Part shown: piece after piece, positions 55,059 to 63,998 of the stretch | How positions within the stretch are numbered: position 1 is the stretch's first letter | Layout: each line of letters begins with the position of its first letter | Assembly (NCBI GenBank): GCA_022794265.1 | Contig: JAAWEK010000009.1 | Location: 40,396 to 104,395, forward strand | Direction: 5' to 3' | DNA length: 64,000 bases | Source: Lachnospiraceae bacterium | GTDB taxonomy: Bacteria > Bacillota > Clostridia > Lachnospirales > Lachnospiraceae | The notes under the pieces: generated by a model | Seen by the model: only the letters and a program-made list of their open reading frames with translations | What the model was told of the DNA's origin: nothing | Databases searched by the model: none | Translations under genes and position numbers: made by a program

Positions 55059-55116
55059 GCTGACGGCATACATCTAAGATTCAAATGATTTTGAATTTTA
55101 AATCTATGCCGTCAGC
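55059..55116 (-). promoter_or_regulatory. Long hairpin in the mgtE leader
   Basis: GCTGACGGCATA pairs perfectly with TATGCCGTCAGC and the stem continues with few mismatches to a short loop, about 26 pairs in all. Its 5' strand contains the TGA stop codon of the leader peptide. Outside it, GGAAG...CGCGG (inside the peptide ORF) can pair with CCGCG...CTTCC (55037-55052 region), closing a larger helix. Confidence 0.7.
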
Positions 55117-55162
55117 GAAACATCCCCCGCGGCTTACTTCCGCTTCCCGAACCTGTGTCCAT
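55112..55162 (-). CDS. Leader peptide upstream of mgtE (16 codons)
   Basis: ATG at 55162 with AAAGGAG 5 bases upstream, the best ribosome site in the leader. It encodes MDTGSGSGSKPRGMFR and stops at TGA inside the 5' arm of the long hairpin. A ribosome stalled near KPRGMFR would block that hairpin and the closing helix. No homologue is known to me. The context resembles leader-peptide control of magnesium transporters such as mgtL, which is analogy only. Confidence 0.6.
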   Translation of the reverse strand: MDTGSGSGSKPRGMFR

Positions 55163-55234
55163 AGCTCTCCTTTCTGCTTATACCTCTAGCATAAGCAATC
55201 TTTCATTGAATTATTCCGTGTCTCCCAGACAACC

Positions 55235-55276
55235 ATACCCGTAAAAAAATCCCATGTTGTAATCATGGGTGGGTAT
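55235..55276 (-). promoter_or_regulatory. Early terminator-like structure in the mgtE leader
   Basis: On the minus strand CCCATG pairs with CATGGG and is followed by seven T residues, a compact terminator about 15 bases after the predicted start of transcription. ATACCC and GGGTAT flank it and could pair to enclose it. A further palindrome GTATCTGTCAGATAC precedes it and could compete for GATACCC. This looks like an attenuator. Confidence 0.55.
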
Positions 55277-55293
55277 CTGACAGATACACTGAT

Positions 55294-55322
55294 ATCATAA
55301 CTTGATTGGAAGGGTTTGTCAA
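55294..55322 (-). promoter_or_regulatory. Sigma-A promoter of mgtE
   Basis: On the minus strand TTGACA (55317-55322) and TATGAT (55294-55299), 17 bases apart. It implies an mgtE leader of about 310 bases. Confidence 0.8.
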
Positions 55323-55424
55323 TTAAAATCATGGTGGGAATTTGGCACAAATGTTTCATTTTTTTAGTATTAAATAGCGAAAGAACGCAGATAAATCCAG
55401 GGAAGGCAGTTCATGTTTCACTAC

Positions 55425-55468
55425 AAAAAACAGGCACAGCCGGAATAACTATTCTCCGGCTATGCCTG
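55425..55468 (-). terminator. Terminator of groESL
   Basis: On the minus strand AGGCATAGCCGGA pairs with TCCGGCTGTGCCT, followed by GTTTTTT, about 50 bases after the groEL stop codon. Confidence 0.92.
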
Positions 55469-55519
55469 CTTAATATTCATATCATTTTTTCACTCTATAC
55501 ACACCTTCACAGGCAATTC

Positions 55520-57148
<1,629 letters not shown>

Positions 57149-57159
57149 CTACCTCCTAT

Positions 57160-57444
57160 TTATTCAACAACTGCAAGAATATCGCTCTGTTTTACTATGA
57201 TATATGTTTCGTCTTCGATTTCTACTTCCGTACCGGAATACTTGGAATAAATTACCTTGTCTCCATTCTTTACTTCCATCTTTATCTCTTTACCGTCAAC
57301 CATTCCACCCGGTCCCACTGCTATCACTTCTGCCTGCTGTGGTTTTTCCTTTGCCTGGCCCGGCAATACGATTCCTGATTTAGTGGTTTCTTCAGCAACT
57401 AACTGTTTTAAAACAACTCTGTCATTTAATGGTACTAATTTCAT
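57160..57444 (-). CDS. groES: Co-chaperonin GroES
   Basis: 94 aa lid of the GroEL chamber. MKLVPLNDRVVLKQ, GIVLPGQAKEKPQQ (mobile loop) and the end DILAVVE are characteristic. ATG 57444 is preferred to 57459 because the family begins with MKLxPLxDRV. Confidence 0.98.
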   Translation of the reverse strand: MKLVPLNDRVVLKQLVAEETTKSGIVLPGQAKEKPQQAEVIAVGPGGMVDGKEIKMEVKNGDKVIYSKYSGTEVEIEDETYIIVKQSDILAVVE

Positions 57445-57487
57445 GTTCAAATCCTCCATTCCGCCAAAAGGCTCCTATTTCTGTTTA

Positions 57488-57514
57488 TTAGCACTCTTCA
57501 TCATCGAGTGCTAA
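57488..57514 (-). promoter_or_regulatory. CIRCE operator of groESL
   Basis: Perfect TTAGCACTC-N9-GAGTGCTAA, between the promoter and groES. Binding site of the HrcA repressor, so heat induction is expected. Confidence 0.98.
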
Positions 57515-57526
57515 TTCATGTTTTAT

Positions 57527-57555
57527 ATAATAATTCCTTTGCTTTAATAATGCAA
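57527..57555 (-). promoter_or_regulatory. Sigma-A promoter of groESL
   Basis: On the minus strand TTGCAT (57550-57555) and TATTAT (57527-57532) with 17 bases between; the start would lie at the CIRCE edge. Confidence 0.7.
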
Positions 57556-57672
57556 GAGGAATTATTTTAATAAACCAATCGATTTTCTTATTTAATCTTT
57601 TTTTTTCTTTTATTTTCTCGCTTATTCTCGTTTTTTCAAAATTTTGTAAATTTTTTATAAACAGGTAATATC

Positions 57673-58479
57673 CTATATAAGTCCAAACCTTTTTAAAGAC
57701 AGATAGATTCCTCCCTTATCGAAATCCTCCGTAACATATTTCATTTTATTTTTAAAATCGAAATCGCTGTTCCCCATGGCCACACCGAAGCGGACATAGT
57801 TTAACATTTCAAAATCATTCATACTGTCACCATATGCATAAGTATCTTCTATGGATATGGAATCCGAATTACTTTTATTGTAATAATCAATCAGCCTTCG
57901 AATACCTACTGCCTTGGAATATCCTTTTGGAATCATTTCTGCCAGCACACCGCCATGAATCACAAAGTTAAATCTGTCCTGATATTTATTCATTAACCGG
58001 TCCAGCCTGCTGTCTTCTAGCAGCCTTCCGCTGATTTTAGAAACTGCAATCCTTTCACATCCTTGTATATCCCGAATTTTATCTGGTATTTTTTCCTGAT
58101 ATATCCGGTACACCTTCTGGTATTCTGCTTTCATATCCGCCAATGGATAATATAAATGCTGAATCCCTTCCGCTATGGGCATAATATGACATTCATTCAT
58201 AAAGGCAATAATTTCTTCTGCTTCGCCAGACTCCATCTCATATTTATATATAACGGTTCCGTCAACCTCAAGATAAGTTCCTGCTCCCGCAATTAACACA
58301 TTGGTATTTAACTGAAACATCTCTTCGAAAATCATTGCTTTTGTCCTGCCGGTGCAGATAACTGGTATATGACCTGCCTGCTTCAGCATGGAAATAGCCT
58401 CTGCGGTATCCTGGGGAATTCCTGTTTTATATGAATAAATAGTACCATCTATATCAAAGAATATTATTTTTCTTTTCAT
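57673..58479 (-). CDS. Cof-type HAD hydrolase
   Basis: 268 aa of the HAD-IIB class. The nucleophile motif is FFDIDGTIYS, motif II ICTGRT, the Lys before the C2 cap GGVLAEMIPKGYSKAVGI, and motif IV AYGDSMNDFEML. Probably a sugar-phosphate or FMN-type phosphatase; substrate unknown. ATG 58479 has GGAG 8 bases upstream. Last conserved chromosomal gene before the mobile region. Confidence 0.92.
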   Translation of the reverse strand: MKRKIIFFDIDGTIYSYKTGIPQDTAEAISMLKQAGHIPVICTGRTKAMIFEEMFQLNTNVLIAGAGTYLEVDGTVIYKYEMESGEAEEIIAFMNECHIMPIAEGIQHLYYPLADMKAEYQKVYRIYQEKIPDKIRDIQGCERIAVSKISGRLLEDSRLDRLMNKYQDRFNFVIHGGVLAEMIPKGYSKAVGIRRLIDYYNKSNSDSISIEDTYAYGDSMNDFEMLNYVRFGVAMGNSDFDFKNKMKYVTEDFDKGGIYLSLKRFGLI

Positions 58480-58750
58480 ACATAAATCTCCTTTGTGCCT
58501 TATTAGTGTATTACGGCATGCGAAAAGATATACTAAGAATATCATTTTGCTGATTATCTTCTATCACAACATAGTTCTACCCATATTATTTGAAACTATT
58601 TTTGCATTTGCTCTATTAGTCCAAGTCTCTTCAATCATAGTACGAACATCTCCTCTAAAAACTCTATGCATTTCCCTCTGATAATTTGGAATTCCATGTT
58701 TCTGAACATGCTTAAGAACTGTTTTCCCTTATGGTTAAAATTAATCCAAG

Positions 58751-58796
58751 TTTGAAAAAACACACTTTCCCAAGCCGATACTCAAATCTGCTTAAA
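58751..58796. repeat. 46-bp direct repeat, copy 1
   Basis: TTTGAAAAAACACACTTT...AAGCCGATACTCAAATCTGC..., matching 62082-62127 with only two substitutions. In this copy it abuts the broken end of an IS110 transposase; in copy 2 the same bases lie in the Rhs reading frame. Confidence 0.75.
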
Positions 58797-59397
58797 TTTT
58801 ATCATATATTCAGCCTTTTTCCCAATCTCAGCCAGTATCTTTACTGCTGTGATGATATTTACCCCTGGAATAGTTGTAAGAGTACAGTCCAGCATATGAT
58901 AACATTTCTTCCAACTGTTTATCCACTTCCTCAAGCTGTTCATCATAATGCCTGATATCACTGACAATTCCTAGTTTCACCATATTTCTGGCATCCTGAA
59001 AATCATTTTCCTTTGCCTTATCAGCAACGATAACGTTTAAAATTTTTCTATAGGTTTTAACAGAACATCTGTTATGGCTGACAGGGACAAGCTCCTCCCT
59101 CAAATCTTCTACAATCTTGCCCTTTAAATACTTTTTGGATGGATAATGCTCCCAGAAATACAGTGCTGTAGGTCTTCCGATATCTGAAAAAATGTCTTAT
59201 AACTCTGCCATACACAGCTGTTCATGAAGCTGGTTAATCAGTCTGATACGCTGTTTCATAATGTTATCCCTTCTATGTACCAGCTTTCCTAATGACCAAT
59301 AGGCAGCATTAGGGCATGCATCGTGAAGTGTATCAAGCATATTTAAAGTTGTAAGTACAATGGCACAGGCTGTTGTGATAAAGTAAAGTTGTAACAA
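58797..59397 (-). pseudogene. IS110-family transposase, fragmentary with several frameshifts
   Basis: Three minus-strand pieces in different frames join into one IS110 protein: NAAYWSLGKLVHRRDN to LHEQLCMA, then IGRPTALYFWEHYPSK to EEMLSYAG, then CTLTTIPGVNIITAVKILAEIG. The last piece matches the Transposase_20 region of the copy at 62559-63053. The N-terminal catalytic half is absent and the C-terminus ends at the 46-bp repeat. Not functional. Confidence 0.8.
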
Positions 59398-59446
59398 TAG
59401 TGGCTAATAAGATATAATCATCTTACAAAGAAAAGAGGTGCTAATT

Positions 59447-59731
59447 ATGCCACAGAATTACACTCCCGAATTTAAAAAGAAGATCGTCCGCCTCCGTCTG
59501 GAGGAAGGACGCACCATTAACATCATCACCACGGAATACAGCATTTCCAAAGAGACCATCCGCCGTTGGTGCAATGAGTTGAAAAAAGAATGCCAGACAA
59601 GCCCCGATACGAAAACAGAGTATGATAACATGAAAGAGATGCTTAATCTCAAAAGAGAAAACGAGGAGCTTCGAAAGGAGAACCTATTCTTAAAAAAAGC
59701 AGCGGCATTCTTCGCAAAGGAAATCGATTAG
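59447..59731 (+). CDS. IS3-family transposase OrfA (helix-turn-helix)
   Basis: 94 aa: PQNYTPEFKKKIVRLRLEEG, helix-turn-helix ISKETIRRWC, then a leucine-zipper-like NLKRENEELRKENLFLKK. GAGGTG lies 6 bases before ATG 59447. OrfA appears intact, but its OrfB partner downstream is cut off after about 40 codons, so the element is dead unless helped in trans. Its orientation is opposite to that of the OrfB at the right edge of the window. Confidence 0.85.
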   Translation: MPQNYTPEFKKKIVRLRLEEGRTINIITTEYSISKETIRRWCNELKKECQTSPDTKTEYDNMKEMLNLKRENEELRKENLFLKKAAAFFAKEID

Positions 59732-59850
59732 AGGCTTATCGGTTTATCGAACAGCATAACAAAGAATTTGGCGTCCGCTGGCTGTTGGGGCGATTCGGCA
59801 TTTGCCCCAACGCCTATTGCCACTTTAAATTTTACTTGGCTGGTCTCGTA
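59732..59850 (+). pseudogene. 5' remnant of IS3 OrfB
   Basis: In the frame before OrfA ends one reads EAYRFIEQHNKEFGVRWLL and GRFGICPNAYCHFKFYLA, the usual opening of IS150-group OrfB, then unrelated AT-rich DNA. The rest of the DDE domain is missing. From 59851 to 60030 I see no gene; a minus-strand frame to 59928 joins this remnant to unrelated sequence. Confidence 0.7.
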
Positions 59851-60034
59851 TAGTTTAATTGCATCTGAGTTCACTTTTTTAATACGCACAAAAACACACA
59901 CCTTTCGTAACAAATTTCTTTGATACAAAAAGTGCGTTTATGTTAGCTTTTTGGAACTAAATATCGATTTTGTTCTTTCGTATACCTAAGGGCATATTTT
60001 GCCATAAGGTGTTCATTCATTCCCTTTAGGTCAT

Positions 60035-60105
60035 GAAAAAAAGATACTGTTACCTGCATTCTTATTGTCATTCGTCAACGAAAGTCTGGTAACAGTACCT
60101 TTTTT
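60035..60105. terminator. Terminator of the toxin-immunity-NADAR operon
   Basis: TACTGTTACC pairs with GGTAACAGTA across about 34 bases, flanked by A6 and T6, so it works on both strands. It lies 40 bases beyond the NADAR stop codon. Confidence 0.8.
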
Positions 60106-60146
60106 ATTAAAGGAATTGGTGTCCTAAAATATAACCATAACTAAAT

Positions 60147-60575
60147 TTAAAGTTTTTCTCTCACTTCCGTCAATATAATTCCAAGCATATTTTCCCCAGA
60201 ACCATCTTTACCACATCCCCAATAATAATCATTGGATGTATTTTCGATTATGGTCTCTTTTCCAGTAGATAATAATACATTTTTAATCTCTTCGTTTTGT
60301 TTAAACTTCGCCAATACTGCATTTCGCATGACATCAGCTTTGACTTCTTCCCAATCAGCTCTTAATGGTAAATCTCTATTTCTTCCCATCTCTGCTGCTT
60401 TCATAGGATTGTCAAGCAAACGAATCATCTCTTCATACTCAGTTCCACAAAATTTCTGTGCTTGAAAATAATGTTCACTAGTCATCCACCATTTTCCATC
60501 TAACTCAAAGCCATAATGTGCAAAATTTGAAAAACAACCATATTCATCATTAATTTTGTAAAAATATATTGCCAT
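60147..60575 (-). CDS. NADAR-family (YbiA-like) ADP-ribose-guanosine glycohydrolase
   Basis: 142 aa, full length for the family. Motifs: GCFSNFAHYGFEL, MTSEHYFQAQKF with the catalytic-region Glu, and NDYYWGCGKDGSGENMLG. NADAR proteins are N-glycosidases; members paired with DarT1 remove ADP-ribose from guanosine in DNA. It starts 5 bases after the putative immunity gene and ends before a terminator, so it is the third gene of the toxin operon. I infer a protective role against the transferase encoded upstream. A role in riboflavin-pathway clean-up is the alternative. Confidence 0.85.
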   Translation of the reverse strand: MAIYFYKINDEYGCFSNFAHYGFELDGKWWMTSEHYFQAQKFCGTEYEEMIRLLDNPMKAAEMGRNRDLPLRADWEEVKADVMRNAVLAKFKQNEEIKNVLLSTGKETIIENTSNDYYWGCGKDGSGENMLGIILTEVREKL

Positions 60576-60579
60576 ATTA

Positions 60580-60987
60580 TTATCCCCTTAAGCTACATGT
60601 CCATTCTTCAAAATATTCTAATTGTTCCTGTATTGTTGCATATTCATCTATTGAACAAGAATCAAATATATCAACTAGTGAATTCATTTTAGCCTGCTCT
60701 CCATGTATTAATGTATACGCATTTCGTCCTGCACCCATACATAATAACATTCCAGATGGATAAACATTTTTACAACAGCCTTTACATAACAATTTAATAT
60801 TCGATTTTTCAAGTTCTTCCCTTATTTTTATTAATGTATCAAAATAATTATCTCCTTCCTTTTCTAACACTAATTCACCTAGAGAAAACCTGATTGTAAC
60901 ACTATCTTCATTTTCTGTTAATTCAATTAATGCATTTCTATCTTGTTCCTTTTCTATGCATATAACACTACATATTTCTTTTTCCAT
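60580..60987 (-). CDS. Putative immunity protein of the Rhs toxin
   Basis: 135 aa, acidic, soluble, no signal. Contains a Cys-rich stretch CKGCCKNVYPSGMLLCMG and a C-terminal acidic helix (EQLEYFEEWTCSL). The toxin stop and this ATG overlap in TGATG, and the toxin's last Gly codons (GGAGGA) serve as its ribosome site, a tight coupling typical of toxin-immunity pairs. I recognise no named Imm family. Strongly AT-rich compared with the Rhs core. Confidence 0.7.
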   Translation of the reverse strand: MEKEICSVICIEKEQDRNALIELTENEDSVTIRFSLGELVLEKEGDNYFDTLIKIREELEKSNIKLLCKGCCKNVYPSGMLLCMGAGRNAYTLIHGEQAKMNSLVDIFDSCSIDEYATIQEQLEYFEEWTCSLRG

Positions 60988-61601
60988 CAATTTCCTCCAA
61001 AATTCGGATTAGGAATAAAATCTCCTATGATTTTTCCACCTTGTTTCTTATACGCGCCAACAATTTCAGATGGCTTTATTCCACCTGGTATTGAAAATTC
61101 CATTTGCTCTGGGAAATATGCACCTGCTCCATATGTGCTATTTATATCAACATAATTATCGGTTTGTATTACATATACATAACCATTTTTACCAGCAAAC
61201 CCTGTAGCAATTGCTTTATCTCCAGAAGTAGATACAAAATTTCCAGCAGTTGTATTACTTTTAGTATGTAATAGTGCAGCATTATGTGTCCCCTTCGGTT
61301 CAAATCCGTTTTTGAATACGTCATCTAGAACTACACTAGCCCTATCACCTCTAAATAACGTCTTAGTCTTACTACCACTCTCAACCCCCATACACCTACT
61401 CTGCCCATTGGGATCCACATACTTCACCGGATTATTCCCCTCATACGCATACAGATTCAGCCCGTCCCCATGATACCCGTCCATCTGGGTAAATCTTCCA
61501 ATCACTGGATTATAATACCGCGCACGTAAATAATACTGCCCCGTTACACCGTCATACATCTCCCCGGTAAACCGGTAACGGTTCACCGCCTGCTCCGACA
61601 A
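60987..61601 (-). CDS. Rhs C-terminal fragment carrying an ADP-ribosyltransferase-like toxin domain
   Basis: 204 codons from a TTG. Residues 1-66 are the conserved Rhs end (RYRFTGEMYDGVTGQYYLRA, GNNPVKYVDPNGQ). Residues 70-204 are the variable toxin tip. It has the ART R-S-E pattern: LFRGD (R84), FVSTS (124-126) and EQMEFSIPGGI with Gln166 and Glu168, a QxE pair as in pierisin/scabin and C3-type transferases. GC drops sharply at the junction near 61395. An upstream TGA at 61635 cuts it off from the Rhs core, so it is an orphan toxin module unless expressed internally. Confidence 0.78.
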   Translation of the reverse strand: MSEQAVNRYRFTGEMYDGVTGQYYLRARYYNPVIGRFTQMDGYHGDGLNLYAYEGNNPVKYVDPNGQSRCMGVESGSKTKTLFRGDRASVVLDDVFKNGFEPKGTHNAALLHTKSNTTAGNFVSTSGDKAIATGFAGKNGYVYVIQTDNYVDINSTYGAGAYFPEQMEFSIPGGIKPSEIVGAYKKQGGKIIGDFIPNPNFGGN

Positions 61602-62127
61602 ATCCGTCGTATTTCCAAAAGAGTCATATCTGTATCAGCACAGAATTCTCTCTTCCAGTGTTCCCGGAGTTTCATACTCATTTCCCGCCAGCACATGGGT
61701 AATACTGCCCAGCCGGTCACTGGCATAATGATAATATGTTCTGGCACTTTCACAGTCTGAAGCCACCAGTCTTCCGTTTCCACAGATATAACGGGTAATT
61801 CCCCGCTCCTCTTCTTCCTCATTCGCCACATCCCGGCCGCTTTGGAAACCAGACGCCCACAGACATCATATTCATAACGGTAGCAGATGCCACCGCCACT
61901 TGCCTGTATCAGCCTTCCATCTGGAGTATACCGGTAGGAATGGAATTCCACCTGTTTCTTTTTTTCCCGCTCTTCCGGGTCTCTGTCCGGTTCCGCAACG
62001 ATAGTTCCGCAGCAGTTTTCTTCCCTGCCGCTTTCCATCCTTATTCTGGCACGCTCCTCCAGAATATTTCCAAACACATCATTTGAAAAAACACACTTTT
62101 CTAAGCCGATACTCAAATCTGCTTAAA
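61602..62127 (-). pseudogene. Decayed Rhs/YD-repeat core
   Basis: Reads NDVFGNILEERARIRMESG and YRYTPDGRLIQASGGG, YRYEYDVCGRLVSK in one frame, then shifts by one base near 61840 into GITRYICGNGRLVASD and YHYASDRLGSITHVLAGN, and ends at an in-frame TGA (61635) before YRYDSFGNTTDLSEQ. These are YD repeats and the RHS core. The 5' part of the gene is missing beyond 62127. Frameshift plus stop indicate decay. Confidence 0.8.
62082..62127. repeat. 46-bp direct repeat, copy 2
   Basis: Same orientation and 44 of 46 positions identical to 58751-58796. Here it encodes the first visible Rhs residues (SIGLEKCVFS on the minus strand), suggesting that copy 1 is a scar of another Rhs copy or of recombination. 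Confidence 0.75.
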
Positions 62128-62275
62128 ATTATTTCTTTCTGTCCCCTTGGATATTTTTTGTACCATCTGTACCGCCAGAAAATAAATATAATAACAGTTT
62201 CTATTTATCAGATATTTTTATATATGTCTCTTTTACATTTTCAGATTCTTTTAGGTTGATTTTCCACATCTGCTT

Positions 62276-62416
62276 TTATTCATTCCCCCCTATATTAATT
62301 CCAAAATAATATGATGGGTCTAAAAAAAGGGTTTTATGACTAATAAAATGATCCTTAAAATTCTTTCCTGCTTTAATTTCAGATATACTACCACTCTTGA
62401 CTAAGCCTCTTACTAC
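62276..62416 (-). pseudogene. Possible C-terminal remnant of a displaced toxin module
   Basis: A 46-codon open stretch ending at a stop reads SGSISEIKAGKNFKDHFISH and continues KTLFLDPSYYFGINIGG. It has no start codon or upstream continuation. The composition and EIKAGKNF-type motif remind me of nuclease-like toxin tails, but I cannot assign it. The remaining bases from 62128 to 62558 are AT-rich with no other gene that I can support. Confidence 0.35.
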
Positions 62417-62558
62417 TTATATTTTACCAGACAGCACCTTTTCCTTTTAAAAAAATCAACACTTAACAAACCAATACACCTTCAAATTTTAAATTTCAAA
62501 ATCACTGTCACCATTTTACCATATTTTATCTTGTTTCACTACTAAATCTTTTTCAATC

Positions 62559-63053
62559 TTACCCCTGCATTTCTAAGTCCTGCGTATCTTCTTTTAGCTG
62601 GGGCATTCTGTATTCTGTCTGGGTTTTCAGCATTCCATAGATGATACAAATCAAGCGTCTGAAAATGCATATCAACGCCTGTTTTGATGCCTTTCCTTCT
62701 TTTATTCTTCTCTCATAATAGTCTCGAAATACTGGATTTCTCGGTACACCTTTGGATGACACCTGTATCATCTGAATAGCAAGAAAATATATCGTTGACT
62801 GTAATCTTCGATTACCTTCTTTTCTCTTTTCTGTTTTCTCACTATTAGAGGATGAGATTTTCAATGGTGCTATTGCTGCAAACTGTGCCAGCTTGGATGC
62901 ACTTTTGAATCGTCTTACATCACCAATCTCGGATACAATCTTAGCCGCTGTGATAACATTTACCCCCGGAATTGTGGTAAGGGTACAACCCATCTTGTTA
63001 TACAATTCTTCGATTGCCTTATCCATCTCTTTCAACTGTTCTGATATTGTCAA
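62559..63053 (-). pseudogene. IS110-family transposase, C-terminal half only
   Basis: 164 codons covering the Transposase_20 domain: GCTLTTIPGVNVITAAKIVSEIG, FKSASKLAQFAAIAPL, SSSNSEKTEKRKEGNRRLQS and the helical C-terminus (given in parts). The N-terminal DEDD RuvC-like domain is absent; the frame is cut at about 63055-63066, where the IS3 element begins. It was probably broken by that insertion. Confidence 0.8.
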
Positions 63054-63089
63054 TATTGGTTGACACTTTTTTTACAAGGATATCAATGC

Positions 63090-63998
63090 CTATGCCGCAA
63101 TACCCGTAGATTCATAATATCTCTGTCGTTTAATCATAGGAGGAAGCCCGTCATTAGCAGAGCATATCCTCCTGTTATTCCAATAGCTAGTGAAGTATCT
63201 CCATATGATGGTCCTTAGCTCCTCTATGGTCATGCTCTCGGTATCATAACGGTTATAGAGAAGCTCATCCTTCATCCGTGCCCACATACTCTCGCAGCGG
63301 GCATTGTCATGGCATCGTCCTCCGGCGCTGTTCATGCTCTGGGATATGCCATATTTTGAAATCGCTTTGCGGTAGGTTTCGCTGGTGTACTGTGTTCCTC
63401 TGTCAGAGTGGATGACCGCTCCCCTGAGCGCAGGATAGGAACGGATGGCGTTATCCAAGGTCTGTTTGCACAATGAAGCTTTCATGTTCGTATCCATTGA
63501 AAGACCAAGGACAGCAGCATCGAAACAGTCAAATATGGCAGACACATAAAGTTTTCCGTCTTTTGCCTTGATTTCGGTTATGTCTGTGACACATTTTTTC
63601 AACGGCTCCGCAGATGCGAAATCCCTTTTCAGCAGGTCATCGGATTTACGCGCTTCCCGGTCAGCTTTGGTAATTCCGTTTGGTTTCCGTTTCGGATGAT
63701 GGCTTAAGCCTATTTCCTTCATGACGCGATAAACCGTCCGCTCGCCCGGGATATGTACGTCGTCCGGATGTTTTAAAAGCAATGCCTGATACATACGGAT
63801 TCTTCCATAAGTGTCATTGCATTCGTCCTCCGACGCGATTTCTCGCATGGCATCGGCTAGGTCCTGATAGTTCCATGGGCGGTCTTTGTTTGTCAGATAT
63901 TTGTAAAATCCCTGTCGGGTTACTTTCAGCATCCGGCAGTAGAAAGAAAGCTTCCCCTTGATAACGCCGTCTTCGGTTTTTATGGCAATGAACATCAT
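63090..63998 (-). CDS. IS3-family (IS150 group) transposase OrfB, running to the window edge
   Basis: 302 codons. HTH_21-like N-terminus (FYCRMLKVTRQGFYKYL), then the rve integrase core with D in VTDITE, D in HSDRGTQYTS and E in CHDNARCESMWARMK; all three catalytic acids are present. OrfB is normally made by frameshift from OrfA, which must lie beyond position 64000. The right end of the element is near 63066, inside the IS110 remnant. Confidence 0.9.
   Translation of the reverse strand: MMFIAIKTEDGVIKGKLSFYCRMLKVTRQGFYKYLTNKDRPWNYQDLADAMREIASEDECNDTYGRIRMYQALLLKHPDDVHIPGERTVYRVMKEIGLSHHPKRKPNGITKADREARKSDDLLKRDFASAEPLKKCVTDITEIKAKDGKLYVSAIFDCFDAAVLGLSMDTNMKASLCKQTLDNAIRSYPALRGAVIHSDRGTQYTSETYRKAISKYGISQSMNSAGGRCHDNARCESMWARMKDELLYNRYDTESMTIEELRTIIWRYFTSYWNNRRICSANDGLPPMIKRQRYYESTGIAA

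Noticed and set aside
54979-55300. M-box magnesium riboswitch upstream of mgtE
   Set aside because: The conserved M-box segments are not visible; the leader is better described by the hairpins and small ORF. Only a covariance search would settle it.
59728-59928. 66-codon minus-strand frame across the IS3 OrfB remnant
   Set aside because: It joins antisense IS3 sequence to unrelated DNA and has no ribosome site, so it is a junction artefact.
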